DNA of 25,910 bases from an uncultured Veillonella sp. GTDB lineage: Bacteria; Bacillota; Negativicutes; Veillonellales; Veillonellaceae. Position 1 is the stretch's first letter; each line of letters starts with the position of its first letter. The stretch covers positions 1 to 25,910 of the forward strand of contig NZ_UQYC01000019.1 in the NCBI RefSeq assembly GCF_900545205.1, read 5' to 3'. Of the stretch, positions 1-6,692 are shown piece by piece. The notes beneath the pieces are model-generated. The model worked only from the letters and a program-made list of their open reading frames with translations, did no database searches and was not told the DNA's origin. The translations under genes and the position numbers were made by a program.

Positions 1-377
1 GTTGCTGCTGCAGCGGAGAAGCTTTCAACAAAATCATCATAACCACCAAGATCAGCGTCGATAGCCTCTTTCAAAGGGCCTTCCAATTTAGAAGTGTCTG
101 GTTTTGTCATGATGTCCCAGAACATAGTGTGGTTCTTATGACCGCCACAGTTGTTGATAACTGCTTGACGGATATCCTCTGGCACATTAGCAATATCACC
201 GAGAATACAATCTACACAGCCATAAGCAAGATCAGGATATTTTGCGATAGCAGCGTTCAAATTATTAACATACGCTTGATGGTGCTTGTCATGGTGCAAT
301 TTCATTGTTTCTACGTCGATAACAGGCTCAAGATAATCATAAGCATATGGTAATGGTGCGAGTTCGAAAGGTTTCAT
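1..377 (-). CDS. sodA: Superoxide dismutase, Mn/Fe family (partial, 3' end outside window)
   Basis: Cytosolic enzyme converting superoxide to hydrogen peroxide and oxygen. Only the first 125 or so of roughly 200 residues are in the window. The N-terminal metal-ligand helix is clear (H28 in the HHDKHH segment), and the second ligand is H83 in NHTMFW. The preceding residues are Gly-Gly-His (78-80), as in Mn-type or cambialistic enzymes, rather than the Ala-Gln of classical Fe-SOD. The start at 377 follows a strong AAGGAGG about 6 bases upstream. The gene stands alone with a long AT-rich leader carrying a Fur/PerR-like palindrome that also occurs upstream of the catalase gene in this window. With the catalase it forms a two-step oxygen defence, notable in what appears to be an anaerobe. 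The family call is secure. The metal preference is inferred from one motif, because the C-terminal ligands are not visible. Confidence 0.95.
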   Translation of the reverse strand, partial: MKPFELAPLPYAYDYLEPVIDVETMKLHHDKHHQAYVNNLNAAIAKYPDLAYGCVDCILGDIANVPEDIRQAVINNCGGHKNHTMFWDIMTKPDTSKLEGPLKEAIDADLGGYDDFVESFSAAAA

Positions 378-480
378 AATAGTCCTCCTTAAATATAGGG
401 CACGAACGATGTTGAAATGTATCTATCATTCTTGTGAAAGCGTTTCGATGCACCTGCATCTATATTTTATTTAATTGATA

Positions 481-499
481 TAAATTATCATTATTTATT
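481..499 (-). promoter_or_regulatory. Fur/PerR-like box upstream of sodA
   Basis: A near-palindrome centred on C489 has arms TAAATTAT and ATTATTTA (7 of 8 positions complementary). It resembles the 7-1-7 PerR/Fur box TTATAATNATTATAA. Its core ATCATTATTTATT (487-499) is identical to 17975-17987 upstream of katA, in the same orientation and at nearly the same distance from the start codon. Which regulator binds is inferred. Confidence 0.5.
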
Positions 500-546
500 T
501 ATTGTACATTGTATATAGAAAATCGTCAATGTATTTTCCCATAGAA

Positions 547-574
547 AAAGGCTATAGGATTTCCTATAGCCTTT
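547..574 (-). terminator. Intrinsic terminator after the isochorismatase-family gene
   Basis: A 13-bp perfect inverted repeat (AAAGGCTATAGGA / TCCTATAGCCTTT) with a 2-nt loop. Read on the minus strand it ends in a short T run. It lies about 50 bp past the stop at 624. Confidence 0.8.
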
Positions 575-623
575 GAGTTCGTTTACCAATATAAAGCACT
601 CTAATATAGCTAGAACACGATAT

Positions 624-1163
624 CTACTCAACAATACATTGGCACATTTTCATTGTTGTTAATGCTGCTTGGTGAGATTCTTCTGTCACACCTGCACAGC
701 AGCTAGAATCTACGTAAACAGGAATTTCTGGTAAGCCAGCTTTCAGTATAATCGCATTAGAAACAACGCAAATATCAGTACATAAACCAACGAGCGTAAT
801 AGACTCAATAGGATTTACCGAGTTCATGCCTTCCAAACGGGATAATAATTCAAAGGATCCAAAGTTTGGCTTATCGATAAAGGATACAGGGCTCATGACA
901 GGACGCCCTTCTGCAGCTTCGATTAAACCTTTCACAATATGCCAGCCCTCTGTATTCTTCACGCAATGTGTAACAGGCAAGAACTTGCCCTCTTGGCTTT
1001 CAAGATAATTAGTATCATGCGTATCGCGCGTAAAGATAATAGGCCCGTCAAAGTTCTCAATTTTTTGGCGCACATTATCTACAATCATCTGCGCCTGTGC
1101 TGAGCCAAGGGCACCATCTACGAAGTCTTTTTGCATATCAATAACAACTAGAACCTTTTGCAT
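624..1163 (-). CDS. Isochorismatase-family cysteine hydrolase, nicotinamidase-like
   Basis: A 179-residue cytosolic hydrolase of the isochorismatase superfamily. The predicted catalytic triad is Asp9 (VVIDMQKDF), Lys98 (SFIDKPNF) and Cys132 (GLCTDICV). A metal site like that of nicotinamidase is suggested by D47-x-H49 in TRDTHD and by H66 in the PVTHC segment, so deamidation of nicotinamide to nicotinate for NAD salvage is the likeliest activity. Another amide substrate is possible, since the family is broad. The length is normal. The ATG at 1163 has AGGAGGAAC just upstream. It has its own promoter (1207-1235) and terminator (547-574), so it appears monocistronic. The triad residues are seen in the translation; the substrate is inferred. 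Confidence 0.88.
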   Translation of the reverse strand: MQKVLVVIDMQKDFVDGALGSAQAQMIVDNVRQKIENFDGPIIFTRDTHDTNYLESQEGKFLPVTHCVKNTEGWHIVKGLIEAAEGRPVMSPVSFIDKPNFGSFELLSRLEGMNSVNPIESITLVGLCTDICVVSNAIILKAGLPEIPVYVDSSCCAGVTEESHQAALTTMKMCQCIVE

Positions 1164-1206
1164 AGTTCCTCCTGTATATAACCTACCAGTAATAAATTAT
1201 TTATTC

Positions 1207-1235
1207 ACTATACTAGTTATACTCTTTATACTCAA
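1207..1235 (-). promoter_or_regulatory. Sigma70-type promoter for the isochorismatase-family gene
   Basis: On the minus strand, TTGAGT (1230-1235) and TATAGT (1207-1212) are separated by exactly 17 bp, about 45 bp before the start codon. This is a close match to the housekeeping consensus. Confidence 0.55.
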
Positions 1236-1254
1236 TGACATCAATACTAGAAAT

Positions 1255-1773
1255 TTATTCTTTTTCCTCAGCTAACGCATGACGTACGCGGTGTGGCTCA
1301 TTATGAGCTAGCTTTCCTGCTGCAGCGGCCGCCACGGCACCTACAAGATCATCGAGGAATGTATTACAGTGACCGCCCTCTTCACTATCTAGCTTCTTAA
1401 TAATACCTGGCTTTACCTTATCTAAATAGCCATAGTTCGTAAAGCCTATAGAGCCATACAGATTAACGATGGAAAAGGCTAGAATCTCATCGATACCATA
1501 GAGGCTTTCATCATTAGCCAAGATGCGTTGCAAAGGCTGAGACAATTTATTCTGTTCCGTTAACTTGTCGAGCTCAATGCCCGTAATTATCGCATTGTGT
1601 ACCTCTCGTTTTGAAAGCACAGATGCCACATGCTCACGACACTCTTCAATCTTTAAATTCGGCATATACGGTTTTTGAACGTATAAAACGAGCTCTGCAA
1701 TATCCTCTACCGTAACGCCACGCTCCGCCAGTAGGTCGTAAGTGTATTTCTCTAAATCTTTTGTAGATTCCAT
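1255..1773 (-). CDS. Phosphatidylglycerophosphatase A family protein (YutG-like)
   Basis: A 172-residue protein of the PgpA family, whose founding member dephosphorylates phosphatidylglycerophosphate to make phosphatidylglycerol. The C-terminal half carries the family signature: GIDEILAFSIVNLYG, then GFTNYGYLDKVKPG and, near the end, HCNTFLDDLVGAVAA with the conserved Asp pair. Like the Bacillus YutG branch it has an added N-terminal helical region and lacks the multiple membrane helices of E. coli PgpA, so its true substrate is open. The start at 1773 is chosen over an upstream in-frame ATG at 1821 because AAAGGAG sits at ideal spacing and the longer form would overlap the preceding gene. 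It follows the small secreted protein by only 10 bp, so the two are probably one operon. Confidence 0.85.
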   Translation of the reverse strand: MESTKDLEKYTYDLLAERGVTVEDIAELVLYVQKPYMPNLKIEECREHVASVLSKREVHNAIITGIELDKLTEQNKLSQPLQRILANDESLYGIDEILAFSIVNLYGSIGFTNYGYLDKVKPGIIKKLDSEEGGHCNTFLDDLVGAVAAAAAGKLAHNEPHRVRHALAEEKE

Positions 1774-1783
1774 AAGTGCTCCT

Positions 1784-2179
1784 TTATTTTTTCTTAGGCT
1801 TATCACCGGATAGCATAACAATACTAACTGGAATGGTTATCACCAACTCTTCCTCTGTATCGACATGCTTTGTATTCCAAGCCGCCTCTTTGGCAGCCTC
1901 TTCAAAGATGGGGTAAGCCTCTCGATCTAATTTCCAATTATTAGGCCCTGCTTCAACAGCCACAATATTACCCTTATCATCGGTCTTAATCTCCACTGGA
2001 ACAATCAAGGTACCGTCAGCACTCGTTTTGAAAGCCTCACTAGGAATGATGACATTATAAGAGATTTGTTGCTGTAATTCATAAGTACGCTTATCTGTAG
2101 GCTTTAAATCAGCCGCCAAAGAACTAACAGTTCCCATCATAGACGCCAATAAGGCTAGTAACACAACACGTTTTAACAT
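1784..2179 (-). CDS. Small secreted protein of unknown function, possible TonB-C-like fold
   Basis: A 131-residue protein with a clear Sec signal peptide: MLKR, a hydrophobic run to about residue 22, then SSLAAD. The mature part of about 105 residues has the segment TLIVPVEIKTDDKGNIV and later ELVITIPVSIVM. This beta-rich pattern recalls TonB C-terminal domains, where a partner-strand residue pattern precedes a helix (EEAAKEAAW). That comparison is weak, and no function is assigned. The ATG at 2179 follows GAGAGGAAAC; a longer in-frame start at 2206 lacks a signal-peptide-compatible N-terminus. It is transcribed from an extended -10 promoter at 2227-2235 and runs directly into the PgpA-family gene. 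Confidence 0.75.
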   Translation of the reverse strand: MLKRVVLLALLASMMGTVSSLAADLKPTDKRTYELQQQISYNVIIPSEAFKTSADGTLIVPVEIKTDDKGNIVAVEAGPNNWKLDREAYPIFEEAAKEAAWNTKHVDTEEELVITIPVSIVMLSGDKPKKK

Positions 2180-2226
2180 AGTTTCCTCTCGACTAAATAC
2201 TCTCACGCTGCACGCAGTATACGTTG

Positions 2227-2235
2227 ATTATACCA
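2227..2235 (-). promoter_or_regulatory. Extended -10 promoter for the secreted-protein/PgpA operon
   Basis: The minus strand reads TGGTATAAT about 50 bp upstream of the start at 2179. No good -35 is present. It lies right after the T run of the yjdM terminator. Confidence 0.5.
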
Positions 2236-2237
2236 CG

Positions 2238-2273
2238 AAAAAATCCCTACCGATGCATAATCAGTAGGGATTT
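2238..2273 (-). terminator. Intrinsic terminator of yjdM
   Basis: A 10-bp perfect stem AAATCCCTAC / GTAGGGATTT (2241-2250 and 2264-2273). On the minus strand it is followed by a run of six T. It starts only a few bases after the yjdM stop codon. Confidence 0.88.
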
Positions 2274-2281
2274 ATTCATAA

Positions 2282-2626
2282 TTAGATTTTCTTAACCATT
2301 TCAGATTTCAATGCCATAGCACCAAAACCATCGATTTTGCAATCGATATCGTGGCCATCGCTCGCATCAGTGATGAGGCGAATGTTTTTAACGCGCGTAC
2401 CTTGTTTCAATACGCCAGCGCCTTTTACTTTGAGGTCTTTTACAACAACAACTGTATCGCCATCAGCTAGCTCGTTGCCGTTAGCATCGCGAATAATACC
2501 TGCTTCAGCTGCAGCTTGTGCATCAGCCGCTGTCCATTCATTGCCGCACATAGGGCAGATAAACATATGACCGTCTTCGTATGTGTACTCATCGCCGCAC
2601 TTAGGGCAGTTAGGTAAATTTGCCAT
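2282..2626 (-). CDS. yjdM: YjdM/PhnA-type zinc-ribbon protein
   Basis: A 114-residue cytosolic protein of the YjdM family, formerly called PhnA or alkylphosphonate utilization protein. The N-terminal zinc ribbon has C7-x2-C10 and C24-x2-C27 (CPKCG, CPMCG). The remainder is the conserved beta-rich PhnA domain, with DGDTVVVVKDLKVKG and the terminal GAMALKSEMVKK. The length is typical of the family. The family name does not establish phosphonate metabolism, and no phosphonate genes lie nearby. The start at 2626 has an AAGGAG site. An extended -10 element at 2660-2668 and a terminator at 2238-2273 make it a monocistronic unit. Confidence 0.93.
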   Translation of the reverse strand: MANLPNCPKCGDEYTYEDGHMFICPMCGNEWTAADAQAAAEAGIIRDANGNELADGDTVVVVKDLKVKGAGVLKQGTRVKNIRLITDASDGHDIDCKIDGFGAMALKSEMVKKI

Positions 2627-2659
2627 TTAGATCTCCTTTTCTCACTACATAATGAAAGT

Positions 2660-2668
2660 ATTATACCA
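2660..2668 (-). promoter_or_regulatory. Extended -10 promoter for yjdM
   Basis: The minus strand reads TGGTATAAT about 35 bp before the yjdM start. It is the same nine bases as the promoter at 2227-2235. Confidence 0.5.
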
Positions 2669-2754
2669 TACCTTAGAAGCCGAGCTCTATATTGATATGA
2701 TGACCATTGGCTTCATATTGATACAAAGGCTATATAATATCTACAATAAAAAAC

Positions 2755-3117
2755 CTAATCAATCTCATTTCTCTTTATTAAAGTTTCATACAACTCTAAC
2801 TTATCTTCTAAATTATTCTTATAGCCTTCCAATCGTTTGATTTCGGCCTCAATAAATCGATAGTGTTCCTGTAACAGTGTCATTCTTTCATGGACCGTAT
2901 GAGATCCGGCATACCGTAAGTCCGCATATCGCTTGATATTCGCAAGTGGCATTCCCATGTCTTTCAAGCGTTTAATAAACTGCACAAAGCCTACGTCCTC
3001 CGCATGATAATTGCGAATGCCGTTCTGTCGCTCGATGTGAAGGAACCCTTGATCCTCATAATATCGCAATGTAGAAATAGACAGCCCTACCAATTTTGAA
3101 AATTCACCGATTTTCAT
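2755..3117 (-). CDS. MerR-family transcriptional regulator
   Basis: A 120-residue DNA-binding regulator. The N-terminal winged helix-turn-helix is canonical: MKIGEFSKLVGLSISTLRYY, then the wing with NGIRNYHAEDV. The segment LKDMGMPLANIKRYADLR follows. Residues 80-118 form the antiparallel dimerisation coiled coil (HYRFIEAEIKRLEGYKNNLE). The C-terminus has no cysteines, so it is not a metal-thiolate sensor of the MerR or CueR type; it resembles the AdhR/NmlR group or small-molecule sensors. It is divergent from the CMD gene at 3184, and the shared 66-bp spacer carries a MerR-type operator. By analogy with the family it probably twists that promoter to activate the CMD gene and represses itself. 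The effector is unknown. Confidence 0.92.
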   Translation of the reverse strand: MKIGEFSKLVGLSISTLRYYEDQGFLHIERQNGIRNYHAEDVGFVQFIKRLKDMGMPLANIKRYADLRYAGSHTVHERMTLLQEHYRFIEAEIKRLEGYKNNLEDKLELYETLIKRNEID

Positions 3118-3129
3118 ACTTTCACCACC

Positions 3130-3160
3130 TTGACCTCAAGTATACTCGAGCATATATCAT
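3130..3160 (+). promoter_or_regulatory. MerR-type promoter with operator in a 19-bp spacer
   Basis: The -35 TTGACC (3130-3135) and -10 TATCAT (3155-3160) are 19 bp apart. This is the overlong spacing diagnostic of MerR-activated promoters. Inside lies a dyad CTCAAG-TATA-CTCGAG (3135-3150; 14 of 16 positions symmetric). A 17-bp-spaced alternative -10 (TATATC, 3153-3158) overlaps it. Confidence 0.65.
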
Positions 3161-3183
3161 ACGTCTAGACGGAGGTAATAATT

Positions 3184-3564
3184 ATGAAAGAAACACGTTT
3201 TAACATCGGCATGAACACATTGAAACAGATTGACGGGCTACACGGCGAGGAGGTATATAACATAATTCAAGAGATTTCACCGGCCATAGCCGATTTATTG
3301 GTCGAGCTGTTCGGCGACATCTACACGCGTCCAAACCTTAATTTCAAGGAACGGGAACTGATTACGCTCGCATCCCTGTTGACGCTGGGCGGTTGCGAGG
3401 CTCAGCTGAAAGTACATACCAATGCAGCGCTTAATGTCGGTATTGCGCCCGAGCAAATCGTAGAGGTCTGTACCCACTGCATCCCCTATGCGGGATTTCC
3501 ACGCGTGCTGAACGCACTGTTTACAGTGAAAGCGGTCTTTGAAGAACGGAATATCCAGAATTAA
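3184..3564 (+). CDS. Carboxymuconolactone decarboxylase (CMD) family protein
   Basis: A 126-residue all-helical protein of the CMD/AhpD superfamily. Conserved features are the ERELITLASLLTLGGCEAQL segment with C71, H78 in the KVHTNAALNVG helix, and the motif EVCTHCIPYAGFP with C96-x2-C99. The C-x2-C pair is the arrangement used as redox centre by AhpD-like thiol peroxidase partners. A role in peroxide or electrophile detoxification is therefore plausible, while true aromatic-ring decarboxylation is unlikely here. GGAGG at 3171-3175 precedes the start. Base composition is visibly richer in G and C than its neighbours, which hints at acquisition from elsewhere. It is divergent from the MerR gene and probably its target. 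Confidence 0.88.
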   Translation: MKETRFNIGMNTLKQIDGLHGEEVYNIIQEISPAIADLLVELFGDIYTRPNLNFKERELITLASLLTLGGCEAQLKVHTNAALNVGIAPEQIVEVCTHCIPYAGFPRVLNALFTVKAVFEERNIQN

Positions 3565-3619
3565 AGAATGAGCTGCAATAAAAAATCTAATAATTCATAT
3601 CAGTATATAAATAACTACA

Positions 3620-3649
3620 AAAGGGAGACTCACAACGGAGTCTCCCTTT
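3620..3649. terminator. Bidirectional terminator between the CMD gene and the relE-type toxin gene
   Basis: A perfect 12-bp stem AAAGGGAGACTC / GAGTCTCCCTTT with a 6-nt loop lies between convergent genes. T-rich tails are present on both strands. Confidence 0.85.
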
Positions 3650-3677
3650 ATTCATCTATACCAAATCAACTAAACAT

Positions 3678-4004
3678 CTACAATCCTTGCAGAAGTTGTA
3701 AATAATCTTGCCGTTGACTAAATATATTATATATACGCACTTCTTTTTCATCATCAAAGACACGATATAAAATAATATTTTTATTAATAATCAACATTCG
3801 ATAGTTTTTATTACGTAAAACAGTATGTCTTGGAATCGTGCCCATATAAGGATTATCCGCTAATAAAAGGATTCTATCCTTAATATCTTGATAAACAGAC
3901 TTGGCAATTTCATTGGAAAAAGATTGCTTTACATGCAGAACAATATGATGCAATGCCTGATCGGCCTGTGCCATAATAATGATACGATAAGCAGTGTCTT
4001 CCAT
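3678..4004 (-). CDS. RelE/ParE-family toxin of a type II toxin-antitoxin pair
   Basis: A 108-residue basic protein with the RelE/ParE fold signature. It has an N-terminal strand and helix (ADQALHHIVLHVKQSF), the LLADNPYMG turn after helix 2, then the strands YRMLIINKNIILYRVFDDE and VRIYNIFSQRQDY. RelE members cut mRNA at the ribosome and ParE members poison gyrase; the sequence alone does not decide which applies. The motif IYNIFSQRQDY near the end is common in RelE-like toxins. The ATG at 4004 begins 2 bp past the antitoxin stop codon, so the two are translationally coupled. The reading frame is intact. Expression should be controlled by the palindrome at 4302-4332. Confidence 0.9.
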   Translation of the reverse strand: MEDTAYRIIIMAQADQALHHIVLHVKQSFSNEIAKSVYQDIKDRILLLADNPYMGTIPRHTVLRNKNYRMLIINKNIILYRVFDDEKEVRIYNIFSQRQDYLQLLQGL

Positions 4005-4006
4005 AA

Positions 4007-4288
4007 CTATTCGGCCTCAGCTAACAACGCTTCTATGCTGATAAAAGTATCCTCAATAGGACCCATTCTACCTTTTCGTTCGTCTTCCTCAGCCAATGCA
4101 ATAGCCTCTAATAATTCGATCTGTGCTTTCAATTTATTATAGGTTTCATATCCCATACATACCGTATCACCACGACCATTTACCGTCATAATACAAGCTT
4201 CGTCCCCTGTTTTCAAAACTGTAGAGATTTCATTATATTTATTTCTTAAATCCGACGATGGTCGGATACTTTCACGTAATAACCCCAT
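4007..4288 (-). CDS. Phd/YefM-family antitoxin
   Basis: A 93-residue antitoxin. The N-terminal Phd/YefM DNA-binding domain is visible as IRPSSDLRNKYNEISTVLKTG followed by CIMTVNGRGDTVCMGYETYNKL. The C-terminal acidic helical tail (ALAEEDERKGRMGPIEDTF) would wrap and neutralise the toxin encoded immediately downstream. The length is typical. GAGGAGG lies well placed ahead of the ATG at 4288. A perfect palindrome ends 14 bp before the start codon and contains a TATAAT, as expected for an autorepressed antitoxin-toxin operon. Confidence 0.9.
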   Translation of the reverse strand: MGLLRESIRPSSDLRNKYNEISTVLKTGDEACIMTVNGRGDTVCMGYETYNKLKAQIELLEAIALAEEDERKGRMGPIEDTFISIEALLAEAE

Positions 4289-4301
4289 AAAAGCACCTCC
4301 T

Positions 4302-4332
4302 CATATACAAATTATATCATAATTTGTATATG
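4302..4332 (-). promoter_or_regulatory. Perfect palindromic operator of the toxin-antitoxin operon
   Basis: The arms CATATACAAATTAT and ATAATTTGTATATG are perfect 14-bp inverted repeats around a central ATC (4316-4318). A minus-strand TATAAT (4311-4316) lies inside, so a bound antitoxin or toxin-antitoxin complex would cover the -10 element. The position directly ahead of the antitoxin RBS supports autoregulation. Confidence 0.75.
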
Positions 4333-4350
4333 AATTGTGAATCACTAATC

Positions 4351-4848
4351 CTATCCTAATCGTTTACGCAAGATAGCATAGAGAATCATACTAACAATAA
4401 CGCTCATAACGGCTTGAATGGTATTGGTCACAATACTAGCAATGGCTACGCCTGGATCGAATACAAAGTATTCAGCGATGAAGTAGCCTGCTACGATGAT
4501 AATGCCACCTACAATGGTTGCCACCAAGGCAGAGGTAGTTGTCTTATTGTTATAGACAGTACCGACAAGATAGCCTTCAATGCCTTTCACCACAAAGGTG
4601 ATTGGTACAAAGACTACGTAGCCGAGAAACAAATCAGCTAGCGCCGGGCCGATAGCACCAATATAGGCGCCATATTTTCGACCTAATAATAGAGCTGACG
4701 TCATAATAACGACATCTCCTACATTGAAATAGCCGCGAATGCCAGGTACTGGAATTTTTGTGTACATGGTAAACAGTGTTGCGAGGGCAATCAATACGGC
4801 TGTGAGTACTAACGCGGACGTAGTACTGCGGGTTTGAACGTGTTGCAT
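4351..4848 (-). CDS. ECF transporter S component (substrate-binding membrane subunit)
   Basis: A 165-residue integral membrane protein with about five to six hydrophobic helices. It matches the energy-coupling-factor S-component family: an N-terminal helix ALVLTAVLIALATLFTMY, then the signature GYFNVGDVVIMTSALLLGRKYG and GPALADLFLGYVVFVPITFV. S components capture a vitamin or similar micronutrient and dock on a shared EcfT-EcfA module, which is not encoded here. Within the family this resembles the riboflavin/hydroxymethylpyrimidine-type group, but the ligand cannot be read from sequence. No riboswitch is evident in the short leader. AGGAGGACG precedes the start. The gene upstream ends at a terminator (4872-4900), so it appears to be its own unit. 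Confidence 0.88.
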   Translation of the reverse strand: MQHVQTRSTTSALVLTAVLIALATLFTMYTKIPVPGIRGYFNVGDVVIMTSALLLGRKYGAYIGAIGPALADLFLGYVVFVPITFVVKGIEGYLVGTVYNNKTTTSALVATIVGGIIIVAGYFIAEYFVFDPGVAIASIVTNTIQAVMSVIVSMILYAILRKRLG

Positions 4849-4871
4849 AGCGTCCTCCTTATAAAGAAAAT

Positions 4872-4900
4872 AGGCATGTGAATAATTACATCACATGCCT
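4872..4900 (-). terminator. Terminator at the end of the immunity-like gene array
   Basis: A perfect 10-bp stem AGGCATGTGA / TCACATGCCT with a 9-nt loop. The minus-strand tail is CTATTTT. It lies 60 bp past the last gene of the array. Confidence 0.7.
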
Positions 4901-4960
4901 TTACTATATACCTTTACGATAACACCTGCAAATAAAGGGAATTAACTATTTAAAATACAG

Positions 4961-5254
4961 TTAAGCGTACTCCTCAAATCGCTCCTCTACATTGTAGAGA
5001 ACCTCGCAATCACAGCCGCCACCTTCGTTGACGATCCAGTCTAGTACGCTTTCCACATCTACCTTTTGTTTTTCCAAGAATTCTCTGGTGAAAGTCAAAC
5101 TATGATCGCAACCGTCATTTGCCTCTAATTTTTCGTCTACATAATCAAAGAGATTCCAAAACAACTCTTCATCCATAGGCAAACTATCTTTAAAAGATTG
5201 CTTTTGCTCATTAGCATAAGCCTTTAACAATTCCTTTTTACGCGCTTTATCCAT
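4961..5254 (-). CDS. DUF2695 family protein
   Basis: A 97-residue acidic cytosolic protein matching DUF2695. Its hallmarks are C49-x-H51 in GCDHSLTFTREFL and the C-terminal GGGCDCEVLYNVEERF with C81-x-C83. This conserved Cys/His set could bind a metal. No biochemical function is known to me for the family. In other bacteria such proteins often occur as accessory or possible immunity genes. It is the last gene of a ten-gene same-strand array and is followed by a terminator. The gap to the LRR gene upstream is 57 bp. Confidence 0.85.
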   Translation of the reverse strand: MDKARKKELLKAYANEQKQSFKDSLPMDEELFWNLFDYVDEKLEANDGCDHSLTFTREFLEKQKVDVESVLDWIVNEGGGCDCEVLYNVEERFEEYA

Positions 5255-5311
5255 TATGATTATTCCCTTTTATATCTTATAAGTTATAGCTCATGACTTA
5301 TATCTCAAGCC

Positions 5312-6076
5312 CTATTTCTCATATAATTCTGGTCGTTCTAATACTGTACCATATTTTAGTTTTGGCAACTTAACTAACTGAGGATACAGCTGTTTAACCT
5401 CTTTACAAGATCTTAATGTAAGATGTTCTAGATTATGGAGTTCTAAAATTGGAGAATAGTCTGTATCCATCACTTTAGCTGTCAAGAAGCTAAAGAATCG
5501 CAGCTGTTTCATATGACGTAGAAATCCCAAGGATTGAACCTTAAGAATTTTAGGAGCTGCGAAATCACCTTCTAGATCAAGACTTTCAAGGCGCTTCAGA
5601 TGCACTAATGGCGTATAATCATCAATTTTTTGAAAGTTCTCAATCGACAGAGCCACTAAATTTTCTAATTTTGATATAGGCTCTAAACTCGATACACTTC
5701 TACCGGACCCAATGTGTAAATATTCTAGTTCTTGTAAGTTCTCTAATTTTGAAATATCTGGATAGACGCCCCATTTTATATGTAATTTTTTGAGTTTCTG
5801 TTGGGCACACACCGCATCAAATAAGTCCTGTGACATTCTTGTACAAAACATGAGCTCTGTAAAAGTATCTGGATTATTTACTAGGAAATCACACCACTCC
5901 ATCCAAATTCGCTTCTTATCTTTAGCAGAATAGTTTTCATCTAGCTGTGTGCAGTTGATTATTAACTTATCTTCACCATCATATTCAGAGACCTCTACCA
6001 CAGATTTAGGCCGTGCGTCATCCTTATGATAGTAGTCAAATCCATATTTAACTTGCTTTTCTGTTAACACTGCCAT
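5312..6076 (-). CDS. Leucine-rich-repeat-like protein in the immunity-like array
   Basis: A 254-residue protein without signal peptide or membrane segment. The N-terminal 100 residues look globular. From about residue 95 there is a series of irregular LRR units with spacing around 22-25 residues: LKKLHIKW, LENLQELEYLHIG, LENLVALSIENF, LKRLESLDLEG, LHNLEHLTLRS and LPKLKYG. LRR proteins are binding scaffolds, and in immunity arrays they are candidates for capturing a toxin. I chose the ATG at 6076 (MAVLTEKQ), which has GAGGAA at suitable distance. An in-frame ATG at 6142 has no RBS and would overlap the region just after the DUF1877 stop. Specific function is unknown. Confidence 0.75.
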   Translation of the reverse strand: MAVLTEKQVKYGFDYYHKDDARPKSVVEVSEYDGEDKLIINCTQLDENYSAKDKKRIWMEWCDFLVNNPDTFTELMFCTRMSQDLFDAVCAQQKLKKLHIKWGVYPDISKLENLQELEYLHIGSGRSVSSLEPISKLENLVALSIENFQKIDDYTPLVHLKRLESLDLEGDFAAPKILKVQSLGFLRHMKQLRFFSFLTAKVMDTDYSPILELHNLEHLTLRSCKEVKQLYPQLVKLPKLKYGTVLERPELYEK

Positions 6077-6154
6077 GTTACAATTCCTCATCTTCGCCAG
6101 TCGCATAATTGGTTTGGCTACAACTAGATCCATAGCCAACAAATTTTAACGACC

Positions 6155-6661
6155 TTAACAAATTGATACAAGTACATTCCCATTAGCGTCTAGCACTTGT
6201 TTATAGAATCGTTTCATTTGCTCGAAATCATGAAGAAGTTCGTCTTTGATTTCTTCCTCTTCCTCATCGTAATCCCAAATATTTGGATATAACTCTGCCT
6301 CTTTGCAAGCTGCCATATCAAAGGATTCAAGAGCTTGTTCCATATCAAACTGCTCTAGAGCTGCCACGATATCTGCTAACTTATCATGTTCAGTATACGC
6401 CAAATAATCCGATAGTTCTTCTACAGCTGTTATGCCAAGCACAGCTTGACTAAGAGGATTATTATCATCCTTATGGTCAGTGCTTACGCCAGTTAGCACA
6501 AAGTGAAGTACATCCCACATCTTGTCGATATCGAGCAATAATTCATCATCGTCATTCCACTCTTCAACGCTTTCAAGAATTTCCTCTTCTTCTGAGCCCA
6601 TAGCTTTGAGCTCTTTTAAATTCGCATCGCTTAAACAGCTATAATTTGCAATTAGTCCCAT
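6155..6661 (-). CDS. DUF1877 (YfbM-like) family protein
   Basis: A 168-residue, very acidic cytosolic protein. The start MGLIANY and the segment LDIDKMWDVLHFVLTG (about residues 43-58) are hallmark DUF1877/YfbM features. Later LSQAVLGITAVEELSDYL and the C-terminal FEQMKRFYKQVLDANGNVLV also fit. E. coli YfbM is structurally known but without an assigned role; family members recur in polymorphic-toxin immunity loci. Runs of Glu and Asp (SEEEEILESVEEW, YDEEEEE) give strong negative charge. The family call is firm. The immunity role is inferred from neighbours. Confidence 0.88.
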   Translation of the reverse strand: MGLIANYSCLSDANLKELKAMGSEEEEILESVEEWNDDDELLLDIDKMWDVLHFVLTGVSTDHKDDNNPLSQAVLGITAVEELSDYLAYTEHDKLADIVAALEQFDMEQALESFDMAACKEAELYPNIWDYDEEEEEIKDELLHDFEQMKRFYKQVLDANGNVLVSIC

Positions 6662-6692
6662 AATTAAATCCTTTCATAAATTCTTCTAACCA

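Noticed and set aside
2652..2840. Plus-strand frame between yjdM and the MerR gene
   Set aside because: It overlaps the end of the MerR gene antisense and the yjdM promoter, with no RBS.
4302..4332. Palindrome as an intrinsic terminator of the ECF gene
   Set aside because: It lies beyond the ECF stop on the minus strand but is AT-only in its core, has no T tail, and is placed exactly at the antitoxin promoter.
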